Source of the DNA: Phallus indusiatus
Lineage: Eukaryota > Basidiomycota > Agaricomycetes > Phallales > Phallaceae
DNA: 64,000 bases
Assembly: GCA_027605045.1 (NCBI GenBank)
Contig: JAQFWX010000108.1
Location: 1-64,000 of the forward strand
Direction: 5' to 3'
Shown: one piece after another, positions 35,668 through 46,910 of the stretch
Layout of the letters: every line of letters starts with the position of its first letter
Position numbering within the stretch: the stretch's first letter is position 1
The notes under the pieces: model-generated
The model's database searches: none
Seen by the model: only the letters and a program-made list of their open reading frames with translations
What the model was told of the DNA's origin: nothing
Made by a program: the position numbers and the translations under genes

Positions 35668-36411
35668 CGGCGGCCCAAACGCGCCAGGTCAAAAACCCAT
35701 GAATTCTTGAATTTTTATTTGATGTCCCTAGTATCTCAGATTATCCCGTGCCTAAATTTATCCTTCTTTTTGATTACGTAAGCAACTCTGAGCCGAGCGG
35801 AGATTCGGCATGGTACAAGGACAGCTAAGCCGGAGACCAACAAGCGCGTAATGCCACGCATGCGACAGCTCATAATCCACTCTTCGTCAAATATTGCAGG
35901 TATCGGATTAAACTGAATTCGATCCAGATGATTTCTCGCTCTTTTTTGATTTTTTTGATTAATAGTATAAGGGAGTGAGTCTCATCGAAAGTTAGGAAGA
36001 TCTTAGCCGATTCGGAGCTCGGCTCTGAGCCGAGCTGAGTTATTCTTCCCGCAGTCGGCACCCTTTTTACCTTAGCGCCGGTATTACATGAGGAAACGAC
36101 TAGAGCAGATTTTACCGTGTAAGCATTATTTTTTCACGTCTCAAGCCTGTTTTCTATCAATCATTCCTACTTTATCTCTTTTGATCAAATGTTTACATGC
36201 ATTTTTAGACTGATAAACATCGAAATTACCTGTTTTCCTCTCGCGTTGTGTGACTTTGTGTACGTGCTTTGCCGTATTGTCTCACGTTAGGCGCCGAAAA
36301 ATCGGTCATAATGTGAATAGTTCATTTACGCGAAGGTGGGATACTATAATCCTATAAGTCAAAAAATCATGAATTCACGGGTTTTTTTGACCTGGCGCGT
36401 TTGGGCCGCCG
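35668..36411. mobile_element. MITE-like non-autonomous DNA transposon, 744 bp
   Basis: Imperfect terminal inverted repeats of about 45 bp start with CGGCGGCCCAAACGCGCCAG at both ends (35668 onward, and the reverse complement ending at 36411). The first 28 bp are identical; the rest differ by two inserted A and a few substitutions. The element is flanked by TA on both sides (35666-35667 and 36412-36413), consistent with a TA target-site duplication as made by Tc1/mariner-type transposases. No transposase frame is present. A perfect palindrome with 10-bp arms lies inside at 36016-36036. Confidence 0.82.
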
Positions 36412-36799
36412 TAGGTATAGACAAAAGGGTGCTTATCACTATGGTGAGGGTAAGCGAATTCTGAGCAGTTTTTGAATGGACGTCTGTGCGACTTGAGTGC
36501 TTTCTAGCTGTTATGTTATATAGGAAAAGAATCAACAATTAACAAACAATTAATTAATTATAAGTAGATATGTACGCCCACATCCCATATTTTTTTCCTA
36601 GCCTCGAGACCAGGCCTTGTGACAGCGTTACCTCCCCGGCTCCTTTTGGAAGGTGGAGAAGCGTCGCGAGGGGAGGTTCCGCTGTTTCAAGATACTGTTC
36701 CGCTGAGATGCCAACGCTATAATACATAAGTCCCAGAAACTTATTGAATATCTAGGCACGGTTGAGGCACAGCGCCGAGTTTGAAGCCGCACACGAACA

Positions 36800-36820
36800 T
36801 GCCTTTAACCCCAATCAGCC
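36800..36820 (+). promoter_or_regulatory. Shared promoter block, hydrolase copy 2
   Basis: GCCTTTAACCCCAATCAGCC lies about 72-92 bp upstream of the ATG and matches the copy 1 block at 18 of 20 aligned positions. The surrounding sequence (CACACGACT, GCGTGTAT) is also shared. Confidence 0.4.
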
Positions 36821-36891
36821 GCATATTCACACGACTGAACATGCGAGCGTGTATACTTAAACAGACGTTGAGACGAAATTAGAAGATTACT

Positions 36892-39401
36892 ATGGACAAG
36901 TCTCTCGTCGTCGAGCGGGTTCAACAAACCTCCCCAGCGTGTCGTGGCAAGCGTTTAGTTGCTACTCGTGTCGCAGCGGTTACAATTCTTTCTTTTATCC
37001 TCTTTAACAAGCTATTCAGTGATCTGTTCAATTCTATCAATCCTTTGGAAAATGTTGACGATGTGACCCCGCTTACCTTCGAATGGAATAAGGCGCGTTA
37101 AAATATTCGTTCACGTTACAAAGTCGCAACTCTTGAAGATGGCTCATGTTGTTATCTAGGTTGTGCCGAGCCCCGATCTCAAATGGCATACCTGTGGCAA
37201 ACGTAGAGAATGTGCGCGACTGGAGGTGGGTTAAGAAACCAAGGTTTCTTTTCGACTTCCATTCATTGCTCGCTAGCTTCCAATGGACCATCTGGATCCC
37301 GAAGGTGATAAGGTTGCTGTTGCCTTGGTCCGTGTACCGGCTACCGCTAAGGAATACCGCGGTCCCATCTTATTGAATCCAGGTACGAGCGCATCGTATT
37401 ATTTAGCCAACTACTCATTCCAATTCTTCTGGCCTGAAGGTGGTCCCGGCGGCTCAGGGGTCGTGCTGGCCAGTGAAGCAGGAGACACATTCCAGCAGCT
37501 TATAGGCGATGAATACGATATTGTTAGTTTTGATCCACGAGGTATAATATTATGTCTGGCATCTACAAGTGCATCGGATTCAATGACCGGTTTCTCTGTA
37601 CAGGCATCGGTGCTACAACACCCAAGGTTTCCAACTTCATAGACGACACCGAACGAGCGTTATGGGATGCAGAAGAAACACGCTATATCAACAAAGACTC
37701 CGATGCCATGCTTTGGTCGTATTCCCGATCGGGTCTACAAGGACAACTCGCCTCGGTTCGTTCCAAGCATATCGCTCAATATGTTGGCACGGCTGCCGTC
37801 GCACGAGACATGTTGAATATTACAAACGCGTTTGGTTATGAAAAGCTCAAGTATTGGGGCTTTTCATACGGAACAGTGCTTGGCGGAACGTGCGTTTTTT
37901 TCATTGTTATATTGGTGACAGGCTCATTCTTATGACTCCAGGTTTGCCGCCATGTTCCCTGTACGTTGCTATGCGTTTAGCGTATAAGAATTAATTAACA
38001 TGCCCGTCTTAAGGACTATGTGGATCGTTTGATAATTGACGGTACGTTTTGTCCATTGTGCCACACTTTCGTGTCCTCTAAATGATGCCATCGTTTTATA
38101 ATAGGTGTGGTCGAGTTCTCGGATTATTATTCAGGTAGGTTATACACGAATTTGAAAAAATAGTTCAGCTAATCATGACTTCCTGCGCATAAGGTCGCTG
38201 GTTTAGCAACATTGTCGATACCGATAAGATTTTGGACTACATATTTGATGCCTGCGTCGCTGCTGGACATGACTGCCCACTTTACGAACCTACGTCTTCC
38301 CAGATTAGTGCCAGAGTTGAAGCCATTTTCGATTCTTTGCAACAACAGCCAGTTCCAGTTCTCAATGGCACGAATTACTCTATATTGAACTATGGAAACG
38401 TGAAAGACGCTCTTTTCACTGCCTTATACACTCCTTTCCGGAAAATCGAACCATTCTTTGATGCACTTGCTGCACTAGAAAAGGGTGATGGACGGCTTAT
38501 GCTACAGCAAGTCAAGGCATTAACGGAAGGTCCGCCCAAGTGTGGTGATGTTCCAAAGTCATCTGTTGTTCCTATCTCTCTCCCGGAAGGTGGAACTGCT
38601 GTTCGGTGCGGGGAGGGTCTGAACTCAAACAATACATTGGGCGACCTTCGGAGACACGTTGAAGAACTCTCGGAAATATCTATCTTTGCGGATATTTGGT
38701 CCGAGGTTCGCACTGAATGCTCGTATGTCTCTCATATAATTACGTATACTCCCTCATTGACCCTTTTTTTTCGTACAGCGGCTGGAAAATTGAGGTGAAG
38801 GAACGCTATGAAGGTTGGTTATGAAGCTGCTGATGAGACGCTAATATACTCAATAACCTTGATACACAGGTGATTTCCGTACGGCGACTTCCTTCCCCTT
38901 GCTTATTATTGGCAATACATTCGGTGAGTCGCAGGTTATGTTATTCATTATTTTCAATTGAACAAACCTTTTTAGACCCTGTCACTCCACATTTTGCGTG
39001 AGTCTCATCTTTCTTTTCCTTGATTATCCTTAACTTGGTTGGCAGCGCCAAAAAGGCTTCTGAAGGGTTCAGCAATTCTGTTCTCCTAACGGTAGATACT
39101 CCTGGGGTAGGTCACTTTTCATTCCAACAATTTCTTCTAATTTTTCTCACAAAATAATTAGCATTGTTCAATTGCTGGAACATCAATTCCTGCTCTGAAG
39201 TATATTCGTGACTACTTCAGAGATGGAAGTCTCCCTCCAGATGGAACTGTTTGTCCCATTGTAGATAGACTGTTCGTCAAGAACGGCACTCAGGAGATTT
39301 CAGGTTTCAATCTGAACGAGGAAGACATGAAATTCATGGAATTGGCGAAAGAGCTCGGCCGGGGCATGCAGGAAACGAGGAAGGGATATCATTATTTGTG
39401 A
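36892..39401 (+). CDS. Membrane-anchored alpha/beta hydrolase, TAP-like (S33) family, copy 2
   Basis: This is the second tandem paralogue, with the same exon layout as copy 1. The type II anchor is RLVATRVAAVTILSFILFNK. The GGPGGSG loop, nucleophile elbow YWGFSYGTVLGG, acid NTFDPVTPHFA and catalytic His in DTPGHCSIAGTS are intact. It ends RKGYHYL before TGA at 39399-39401. Most residues match copy 1, for example LDYIFDACVAAG and CPLYEPTSSQISARVE. The closeness to copy 1, including intron sequences such as that after DYYSG, suggests recent duplication or gene conversion. No stop or frameshift was found. Confidence 0.88.
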
Positions 39402-39831
39402 TAATCGCCACCCTCCACCGAATCGTTAGCCGCCAGCGTCTACATAGCACCGTTCCATTGTATGTAGCGCGTTGCTTGTACATTATTGATTATTTTTTTT
39501 TGAAGTGAAGTGGCTGTAGTATTTGAGATGATGAGCTGAATTGGGATCTCGGGCTCCATGATGTCATGAACAGGGTCCAGGGCTAAAGACAAGTCGAAAA
39601 CGACGAAGGATTTATTCCGCTGATGATGGTTCATTACTAAAAGCGCTCCCGGGAATTTAATAGAACGCTAGGCAACTGCCTTCTCCCGAGACTGACTCGG
39701 AGAACACTCGAGTGTCACTTTGATCCCAATGACTATTGCATTGGAGCGACTTGGCAATTGATTTGCGACTGCGTATAAACAGACCTCGATGCAATGATAC
39801 TAGGTCATTTGACTCCAATAAGCTTACTGCT
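39402..39831. other. Spacer and promoter between hydrolase copies 2 and 3
   Basis: 430 bp with no gene. The shared promoter block lies at 39714-39734. Confidence 0.45.
39714..39734 (+). promoter_or_regulatory. Shared promoter block, hydrolase copy 3 (diverged)
   Basis: TCACTTTGATCCCAATGACT lies about 100-118 bp upstream of the ATG. It keeps the CTTTGA-CCCAATGA core of copies 1 and 2. Confidence 0.35.
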
Positions 39832-42385
39832 ATGGAAAAGTCCCCTCTCACCCGGGAACATGTTCAACACTCTTTGCCAGTGCGTCGTAGCAGACGTTTG
39901 ATTGCTACTCGCGTCGCAGCGGTTACAATCCTTTCTTTCATTATCTTCAACAAATTTTTCAGCAATCTATCTGATTCTATCATTCCTACCGATCTTCCCA
40001 AAACTAATGAAAGTGTGACTCCACTCACATTTGAATGGCACAAGGTGTGTCAACATACGCGTCGACACAAGGTCCTCAACTCTCGACTGAAACGATTCAT
40101 GTTATTACTAGATTGTTCCGAGCCCAGACCTCAAATGGTATTTCTGCGGCGAACGTAAAGAATGCGCGCGACTAGAGGTGCGTTAAAACACTTCAAATTC
40201 TCTCTCCTCTTCACCTGTTACTCACTAGCTGCTCTCGCTAGCTTCCGATGGATCATCTGGATCCCGATGGTGAGAAGGTTGCTGTGGCCTTGACCCGTGT
40301 ACCAGCTACCGAAAAAGAATATCGTGGTCCCGTCTTACTGAATCCAGGTCTGAATAAATTATATCATTCAACCTATTATTAACTGAGTCTGGTATGAAGG
40401 TGGTCCCGGTGGTTCGGGAATCGAATTGGTGAGCGGACCACTGGGGGAAGCTATCCAAGAGATTATAGGTGGTGAATACGATATCGTCGGGTTTGATCCA
40501 AGAGGTATGTATAGTGTCTATTAGTTACTACATCGATAAGTCCATCGGATTTAACGGCTAACTTTTCTATATAAAGGTATTGGTGCTACAACACCCAAAG
40601 TTTCAATCTTTTTAAACGACACCGAAAGAGCGATATGGGATGCAGAAGGAACACGATTGCTCAATACCAGCTCCGACGCTTTGCTTTGGACGTATTCCCG
40701 ATCGGGTCTAGAAGGACAACTTGCCTCTGCTCGCTCCAAGCATATAGCTGAGTATGTTGGCACTGCCGCCGTGGCGCGGGACATGTTGAATATCACGAAT
40801 GCGTTTGGTTTTGAAAAGCTCAAGTACTGGGGTTTCTCATATGGATCAGTCCTAGGCGCAACGTACGTTTGCTTTCATCTGTTTGTGTGATTTTGGTGAA
40901 ACATCTCTTTCTATATGACCTCAGATTTGCAGCTATGTTTCCTGTACGTTGCCGAGCATCTATCTGTATAAAAATTAAATAACATCTTCGTTTTAAGGAT
41001 TATGTGGAACGTCTCATAATTGACGGTTCGTTTTGCCTTTATGTATGCCGGATTTCACGCTCTCTAACTGACGCGATCGTTTTCCCAGCGGTGGTTGAGT
41101 TCTCAGATTACTATTCAGGTGCGTTACACACGGACTCAGAAACTAATGAGTTCATGTGACTCACACCACGTAAGGTCGCTGGTTTAGCAACCTTCTCGAC
41201 ACTGACAGAGTCCTGGATTATATATTCGAGGCTTGCGCCACCGCCGGACATGACTGCCCTCTTTACGAACCCACCTCTTCTCTTGTTGGTGCTCGAGTCA
41301 ATGGCATATTCAATTCTTTGAAACAACGGCCATTCCCAGTTTTCGATGGCGATCGTTATACTATATTGAATTACGGAAACGTGCGAAATGTTCTCTTTGG
41401 AGACATATATGATCCATTCACCAAGATTGAGCCATTCTTTGAAGCACTTGCTGCATTAGAGAAGGGCGATGGGGTGCCAATGTTAGCCCTTGTCTTGGAA
41501 TTGAGGGGTGTTATTCCTAAATGCGGTGATGTTCCAAAGTCCTCTATTGTCCCTGTCACCCTTTCGGAAGGGGGAGCTGCAGTTCGGTGTGGAGATGGCG
41601 AAGGTGTAGGTGTTACATTGGAAGATCTTCAGAGGCACGTCGAAGAACTCATGGAGATATCTGTCCTTGGGGATATCTGGTCCATGTTTCGCATAGAATG
41701 CTCGTATGTCTCTCGTAATTACGTTTACTCCCTTGTTGACTAATACGGCGGGTACAGAGGGTGGAAAATTAAGGCGAAGGAACGATACGGAGGTGCGATT
41801 ACGAGGCAGTGTTGCCAGGAATTAACATATTTTAACATACCCTTGATACAGGTGACTTTGACATAACAACTTCCTTCCCTCTGCTCATTATTGGCAACAC
41901 ACTCGGTGAGTCGCTAAACATATATTTGCCATTTTCCACTGGACGAAGTTTTTCAGATCCTGTTACTCCAATTTCCTCGTGAGTTCTCTTGTCTTCTTTC
42001 CGATTCGAATTAAACTTGGTTGGCAGTGCCAAAAAGGCTTCCGAAGGATTCAACAGTTCCGTTCTCTTAACAGTTGATACTCCCGGAGTAGGTCACCTCG
42101 TATTTAAATTATCTCTTCTGGAATTTTCACAATTTAAAATATCTCCAGCATGGTTCTTTTGCTGGAACTTCAGTTTGTGCTCTGACGCATGTCCGTAACT
42201 ACTTCAGAGACGGAATTTTCCCTCTCGTCGGAACGGTTTGTCCAATTGTGAATAAGCTGTTCGTCAAGAATGACACCCAGGAGATTTCTGATTTCAATTT
42301 GAATGGGGAAGAAATGAAATTTATGGAATTGGCGAAAAGGTTTAGCAGGGGTATGCAGGAAACGAGGCAGGGATATTATTTGTAG
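39832..42385 (+). CDS. Membrane-anchored alpha/beta hydrolase, TAP-like (S33) family, copy 3
   Basis: This is the most diverged of the three tandem paralogues. The anchor reads RLIATRVAAVTILSFIIFNK. Catalytic elements are conserved: GGPGGSG, YWGFSYGSVLGAT (Ser), NTLDPVTPISS (Asp), and a His in DTPGHGSFAGTS-like context where copies 1 and 2 have HCS. The C-terminus ends TRQGYYL before TAG at 42383-42385. The exon pattern follows copies 1 and 2, including the micro-exon encoding FAAMFP. The loss of Cys next to the catalytic His and substitutions around CATAGHDCPLYEPTSS suggest a somewhat different substrate range. All splice sites keep the frame open, so the gene looks functional. Confidence 0.87.
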
Positions 42386-42880
42386 TACTGACGATGCTTC
42401 GCCGAACTTATACTAGCATCTACATATAGTATTTGTTTGTGATATTTCTTGAGGCTACACTTACCTCGTCAATTTTGTATCATCTTGTTCCTCGCATTAG
42501 TAAAGCTGGAAATTATAGAATCAATGCACTCCGTTTGGAGCTCAAGTCTCACGATATTAACAACTGCCCTTGTCACTTTCTTCTGCCAAACCGTTTTTAA
42601 TAACACAGCTCGAACGTTCTCAGCATCGTCGTCCACCCCGATTGAATTATCTCCCAAGGGCTACTTCATCTTTTTTCGCGCTTTCCCTCCCTGGGCGTGT
42701 AGGCGAACGCGTTTTATTCATGAATTGCCGTAGACGCCCTGATTGGCGAAAATGTATAAGGTCTTTAACACGTGTGTATGCGCGCATATAGGTATTATCG
42801 CATTATCGTGGTGAGCTATATTTCATAAGATGATGAGATTAGATCAATACTTGCTGAATGACAGTTAGTATGACTGTGAA
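42386..42880. other. Intergenic between convergent genes
   Basis: 495 bp between the stop of hydrolase copy 3 and the stop of the coiled-coil gene. Only 3' UTR sequence is expected; no gene is seen. Confidence 0.5.
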
Positions 42881-43952
42881 CTAGTACAGAACGTCTTGGT
42901 TTCCACTCTTATCACTCAATCCCCTTTTCTTTTGAAGTTCAAGGAGGATTTCTAGAGATGCTTTCTCGAATTGATCGCGCAGATTTACGAGAAGAAGAAC
43001 CGTCTTCGCCAACTCATCTAACCAAGTGCTCTCCCCGAGTGTCCAGACACCATCTTCCCGTCGTCCGACTCTGCGTTATGATTACCAATCGCTTCCTCTT
43101 CAGACTCGGCGTCGAGTTTGGTTCTGACTGCTAGCAAGACCATTTTCGCCTCCTCTATCGTTTGCACGTTAATGTTCGGATGGCTTGACTCGAATTGGGC
43201 CGGTGAAATGCGTTCCAGCAGTGTGGCAAGAGCTTCATCATCAACACTTATCTTTGAATTTTCGCAACTTTGAGTTACCCTTTCTGCCGGAGACGCGATG
43301 GAAATTACTTCATGTACGTCGTTATCATCATCACCATCGTCCTCGTCTTCGCGTAGTCGTTTATGTACACGATCTAAAGATTGGTTTTTGAAAGCCTTTT
43401 TTAAAATCAAATAAAAGGCCCAGACGACGGATGAAAAGCGAAAAAACAAGCAAACATGACATTACGTTAAATATCATATTCAGGTCCTCTCCAACATTCT
43501 CTCTCATTTTTGTTATAGATTCGTCAATGTCCTTGACTAACGTCTCCTCCTTCCGAAATTCTACATCCAAGCTTCTGTTTTGTAACTGCAACTTTTTCAT
43601 CTCTATTATAAACTTCTGCGTCTCTTCCTCGTTATCATGGTCATATCCACGACTGCATCTGCATTCAACTTCCGTGAGATTGAGAGGTTGGCTCGATTCA
43701 GGGACGAGGATTCCTACTTCTTCACATGCGACACGTCCCTCATAAGTCTCTCGTGCCTCCGCCTCTTTAGTGGTTTGAGGCATAGAGTATCCCAGAAAGC
43801 TGATAATCTCGGAGAATAATCGTTTGTTCGCTGTTCTCTGAGAAGAGGAAGAAAAAAAAAGACGTATAGTCTCGGCCAAGTCGCGGTCGATGAAGAAAAA
43901 AAACAGTCGTTAGTGTATAAGCGTTTGTCACAAGATTTACGTCGTGTTTCAT
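42881..43952 (-). CDS. Acidic coiled-coil protein, function unknown
   Basis: A multi-exon minus-strand gene ends LSDKSGNQDVLY before TAG at 42881-42883. Readable exons encode RTANKRLFSEIISFLGYSMP, a coiled-coil stretch (ETQKFIIEMKKLQLQNRSLD, FRKEETLVKDIDESITKMRE), an acidic stretch (KRLREDEDDGDDDND) and a C-terminal helix (ELAKTVLLLVNLRDQFEKAS). The last intron joins EEEAI to DELAKTV and uses GTAATC and TTAG. An exon before the strong acceptor at about 43841 probably begins at the ATG at 43952 but is not certain. The small, charged, helical make-up would suit a subunit of a kinetochore or mRNA-export complex, but nothing identifies it. Confidence 0.6.
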
Positions 43953-44215
43953 CGAGTATTTATTTATTCAACATCTTGTTATAGACGCCCCGCTTAACTG
44001 AATTTCATGCGAGGTTCGCTTGAGTCTGTTGGAATAAATGGTCCCAGCAAGGGGAATCTGATTTTGAAACTAGAATTTACTTGAGTCAGTACTTATAGTC
44101 TAGTACCCTTGACGTTATTAATAATTGTCTAGTAGCTATTAGTATTCGGTGAATGATTAGACGGGTCGATATCGAGGGTGCAACAACAGCATAACAAAAC
44201 AGAATCGACTTTTCT

Positions 44216-46097
44216 TTATTGAGCGGCCGTACGCAATTCTTGTGAAGGAGCAGTTGGAACCTGAGACGCACGGGGATCGCTCGATCGGACTTGACCAGAA
44301 CTCGAGGAATGCTCCGTCGTCTGAGAAGAAGAAGACGCGTTCTGAATCAAAGAAATCAACTGCAGAAGAATATTCTGCTGTAATTCCACGCGAGGTCCGA
44401 GTCGTTGAGGTGGAGCTTTAATAGTACCCAATAAAAGCTCAGCTTTTCTTCTAAACTCCACCTCCGCTCTGAGTTGATCTAGCGCGGTTTGTTCCATTCG
44501 TTTACTACGTTTGAGAGCGTCCTCGGCCTGTTTCAGATCTCTTTCCAGCCTTCTTCGCACTGCTCGTTCTTCTTTAACGTCATCGTCTGCTCGACGTTTT
44601 GATGCTTTGATGTCAGAAAAATCTTCCAGGAGATCGCGATATTTGAAACGCAAGGACTTGTTTTCAGCGTGTAGTTTGTCGATTAAGTTTTGTTTTTGGC
44701 ACGAGATTTCTTCCTTTGTTGAAGAACATGTAGTGGTAGTGGAATTCTTTTGACTTTCGCAAGGGCGTGAAGGAAGAGCAGAAGGTTTAGAAGAGCATTC
44801 GTCTTTTTCTCCGGGTTTCCAAGTAGTATCACGGTCTTTTTAATAGCATTTAACTTTAAAAAAACAATGTGGTTTTTCGATGAACGCACTTGAATCAGTT
44901 GCATTGTGCAAGTTCGTAGTTGATGGTAAACTCGCAAGAGGAACGGAGTTAAAGGGCCCATCAACAGAATCCGCCAAAGTGCGAGGTTCCACGAGTCGTA
45001 CAAGACCGGGCATACAAGAGGAGTTACTGTGAGGGCTATTGATCTGATCGAGCAAATACCAGAATGGTCTCGTATCCGTTCGACCTAAACGGATTGAGAG
45101 TTCTATTCCTGCTTCCAATACTTTTCGAGCGGAGGTGCGGTTGTTCAAACTGTTGTAATGCGCAGCAACGATCATCCAAACCTAAAGTCACACAACGCGT
45201 TAAATCCGCCGTCTCTCCGTTTTTATTGGGGAAGGTAGGAATTTACCTGTTGAGCAGCTTCGGTTGCGGTGAGAATAGTAATAATTCCAATTGGATTTTC
45301 TTCTAGCTGATGACTCAAATCCATTTGAATGATTTCCCCAGCAAATGGAATACGAAGGACAGAAGCAGAAGTAGCGGTAGGAATATTAAATTGCTTCGGG
45401 GATTCATTGTCATGGTGGGCCATAGGCGTGGCTGTCAATAGTTTGAGATCTTTCAAGCGTGACCAGTCATTATTGTCAGAAGACGCAGTTGAAGGCTGCG
45501 GAGCTGTGGCCGGTGCTGTCGACTTTTTGACCGGGGATGACTTCAAGTTGTACCAAGATGGACGACTGTTCTTCTTCAAAGGGCTCAGGCTTTCTCGTCT
45601 GGGTGACAACGAGAGAGGCCTTCGGGAGCCAATTGGTTCTCGCGAACGCGCGCGGCGTTGGGTAGCATTGCTATTAGCTACTGGCGAACGGGAACGAGAC
45701 CTATTACGAATTCTAGCAGCAGGACCTTTTGGAGTGCGATTGCTTTGATTGTGCGAGCGGCACAGGTCTCTGAATTTGCGAATGAGACCGTCGTTATTGT
45801 ACGCTCTGATAACTTGCAGTCCTGATTTGTCGTTGCTCAACGCGCGAGCCGCCTTCGCGGAATCAAGAGACGCGTATTCGACGAGCATATGAGGTTTATC
45901 GTGATTTCCCTTCCAGTGAAACAAGTTGTTCCTTTAGTTAACGAGATAGCCAGTCAACGAGATCGTTATTTGCAAAATTTTTCTGGAACGTACACTGGAC
46001 CGCATTTCCTGAACCTTTCTTCCAATTCTGACTTTGAAGTCTTGGTACTATGCACGTCCACAACGCGGTCAAATACATCGTCTGCTGCTTTCGTCAT
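44216..46097 (-). CDS. RRM protein with Arg/Ser linker and C-terminal coiled coil
   Basis: The start ATG is at 46097. The first two exons form one RNA-recognition-motif-like domain (DRVVDVHSTKTSKSELEERF, then LFHWKGNHDKPHMLVEYASL). The middle is rich in Arg/Ser and Pro (RIRNRSRSRSPVANS, SREPIGSRRPLSLSPRRESL). A following exon reads VAAHYNSLNNRTSARKVLEA. The C-terminal exon is a coiled coil (LIDKLHAENKSLRFKYRDLL, RRRLERDLKQAEDALKRSKR) ending QELRTAAQ. The architecture suggests an RNA-binding adaptor, possibly in splicing or mRNP transport. I know of no named family with this combination. Exon joins between 44653 and 45240 are approximate. Confidence 0.65.
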
Positions 46098-46910
46098 TAT
46101 TATGGATACCAGATGAAGGCAAGTCGAGAATAAAGACGAAGTAGAGAAGAAAAAAAAACCAGCTTGTCGTCAATGGTCACGATAGGGTCACGAAATGCGA
46201 AAATTCTATTTTGCGTTGTACTGAACTTCCAATCTCATTACTTGATTTGTTATCACATTAGGATCATGATCCCAGTGGTTTTCATCGATGACCTCGAGGC
46301 ATGTCAAACAAACAACGGGCTATAAAACTGTGTTGAAAAGAGTAAAACTAGTTCAGTACTCGTACGTGAAAGAAGACTTACATAACACTCTATATCTCTC
46401 GATCTTCGAGAGAAGCATCTCATTAAAAAGAGTAGATGAGGAATTTTACAGATTCTCCAAAAGAACTTGTAGTATAGTAACCGGTTGAGGTATCAGAGCT
46501 CTAAATATTCGTAACTTTTGATATCCCTCACTGCAGTTGGTACGGGCGAATCTTCTATGCCCCAATGTCGTTGACAGAGTCAAGTGCAAAAGACCGAAAA
46601 CCGAAAAAAGCAAATGGCGTTTTGAGCGCTTAATTTCAGGCCTTGATATGTAGCCGCGCCGGAGAATAAGGCTGAGTAAGTCACATGTCACATTCACTCT
46701 GTCACGCGGCGATATTACCGCCAGTGCGCCTTCTGGTTTGAAGAGCATCACAAGGGCCTTTTATCTTCTTTGGTCGTGTCGTATGGCTCTTAGTGGCCAG
46801 CGTGGCGTGAGATCCATTTTAGAACACAATGACAATTCAAATTCATTAGAAGAGTTGGCGCCATGTAAGTCAACCCGAGTCAACCCTACTCACTTCCCAT
46901 TATCATCATC
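46098..46910. other. Divergent promoter region, RRM gene / MFS transporter
   Basis: About 810 bp with no recognisable gene. Short frames at 46288-46488 (+) and 46446-46751 (-) overlap each other and show no domain. Confidence 0.45.

Larger units (their letters stand above)
34296..36891. other. Intergenic spacer between hydrolase copies 1 and 2, carrying a MITE
   Basis: This 2.6-kb AT-rich stretch holds the MITE-like element (35668-36411), a minus-strand open frame (35149-35565), and the copy 2 promoter near the right end. Copy 1's downstream sequence shares a short GCGTTGCTTGTACA string with that of copy 2. Confidence 0.5.

Noticed and set aside
31793..42385. Hydrolase array as a secondary-metabolite gene cluster
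   Set aside because: No polyketide synthase, peptide synthetase, terpene cyclase, P450 or pathway regulator is nearby. The neighbours are housekeeping genes.
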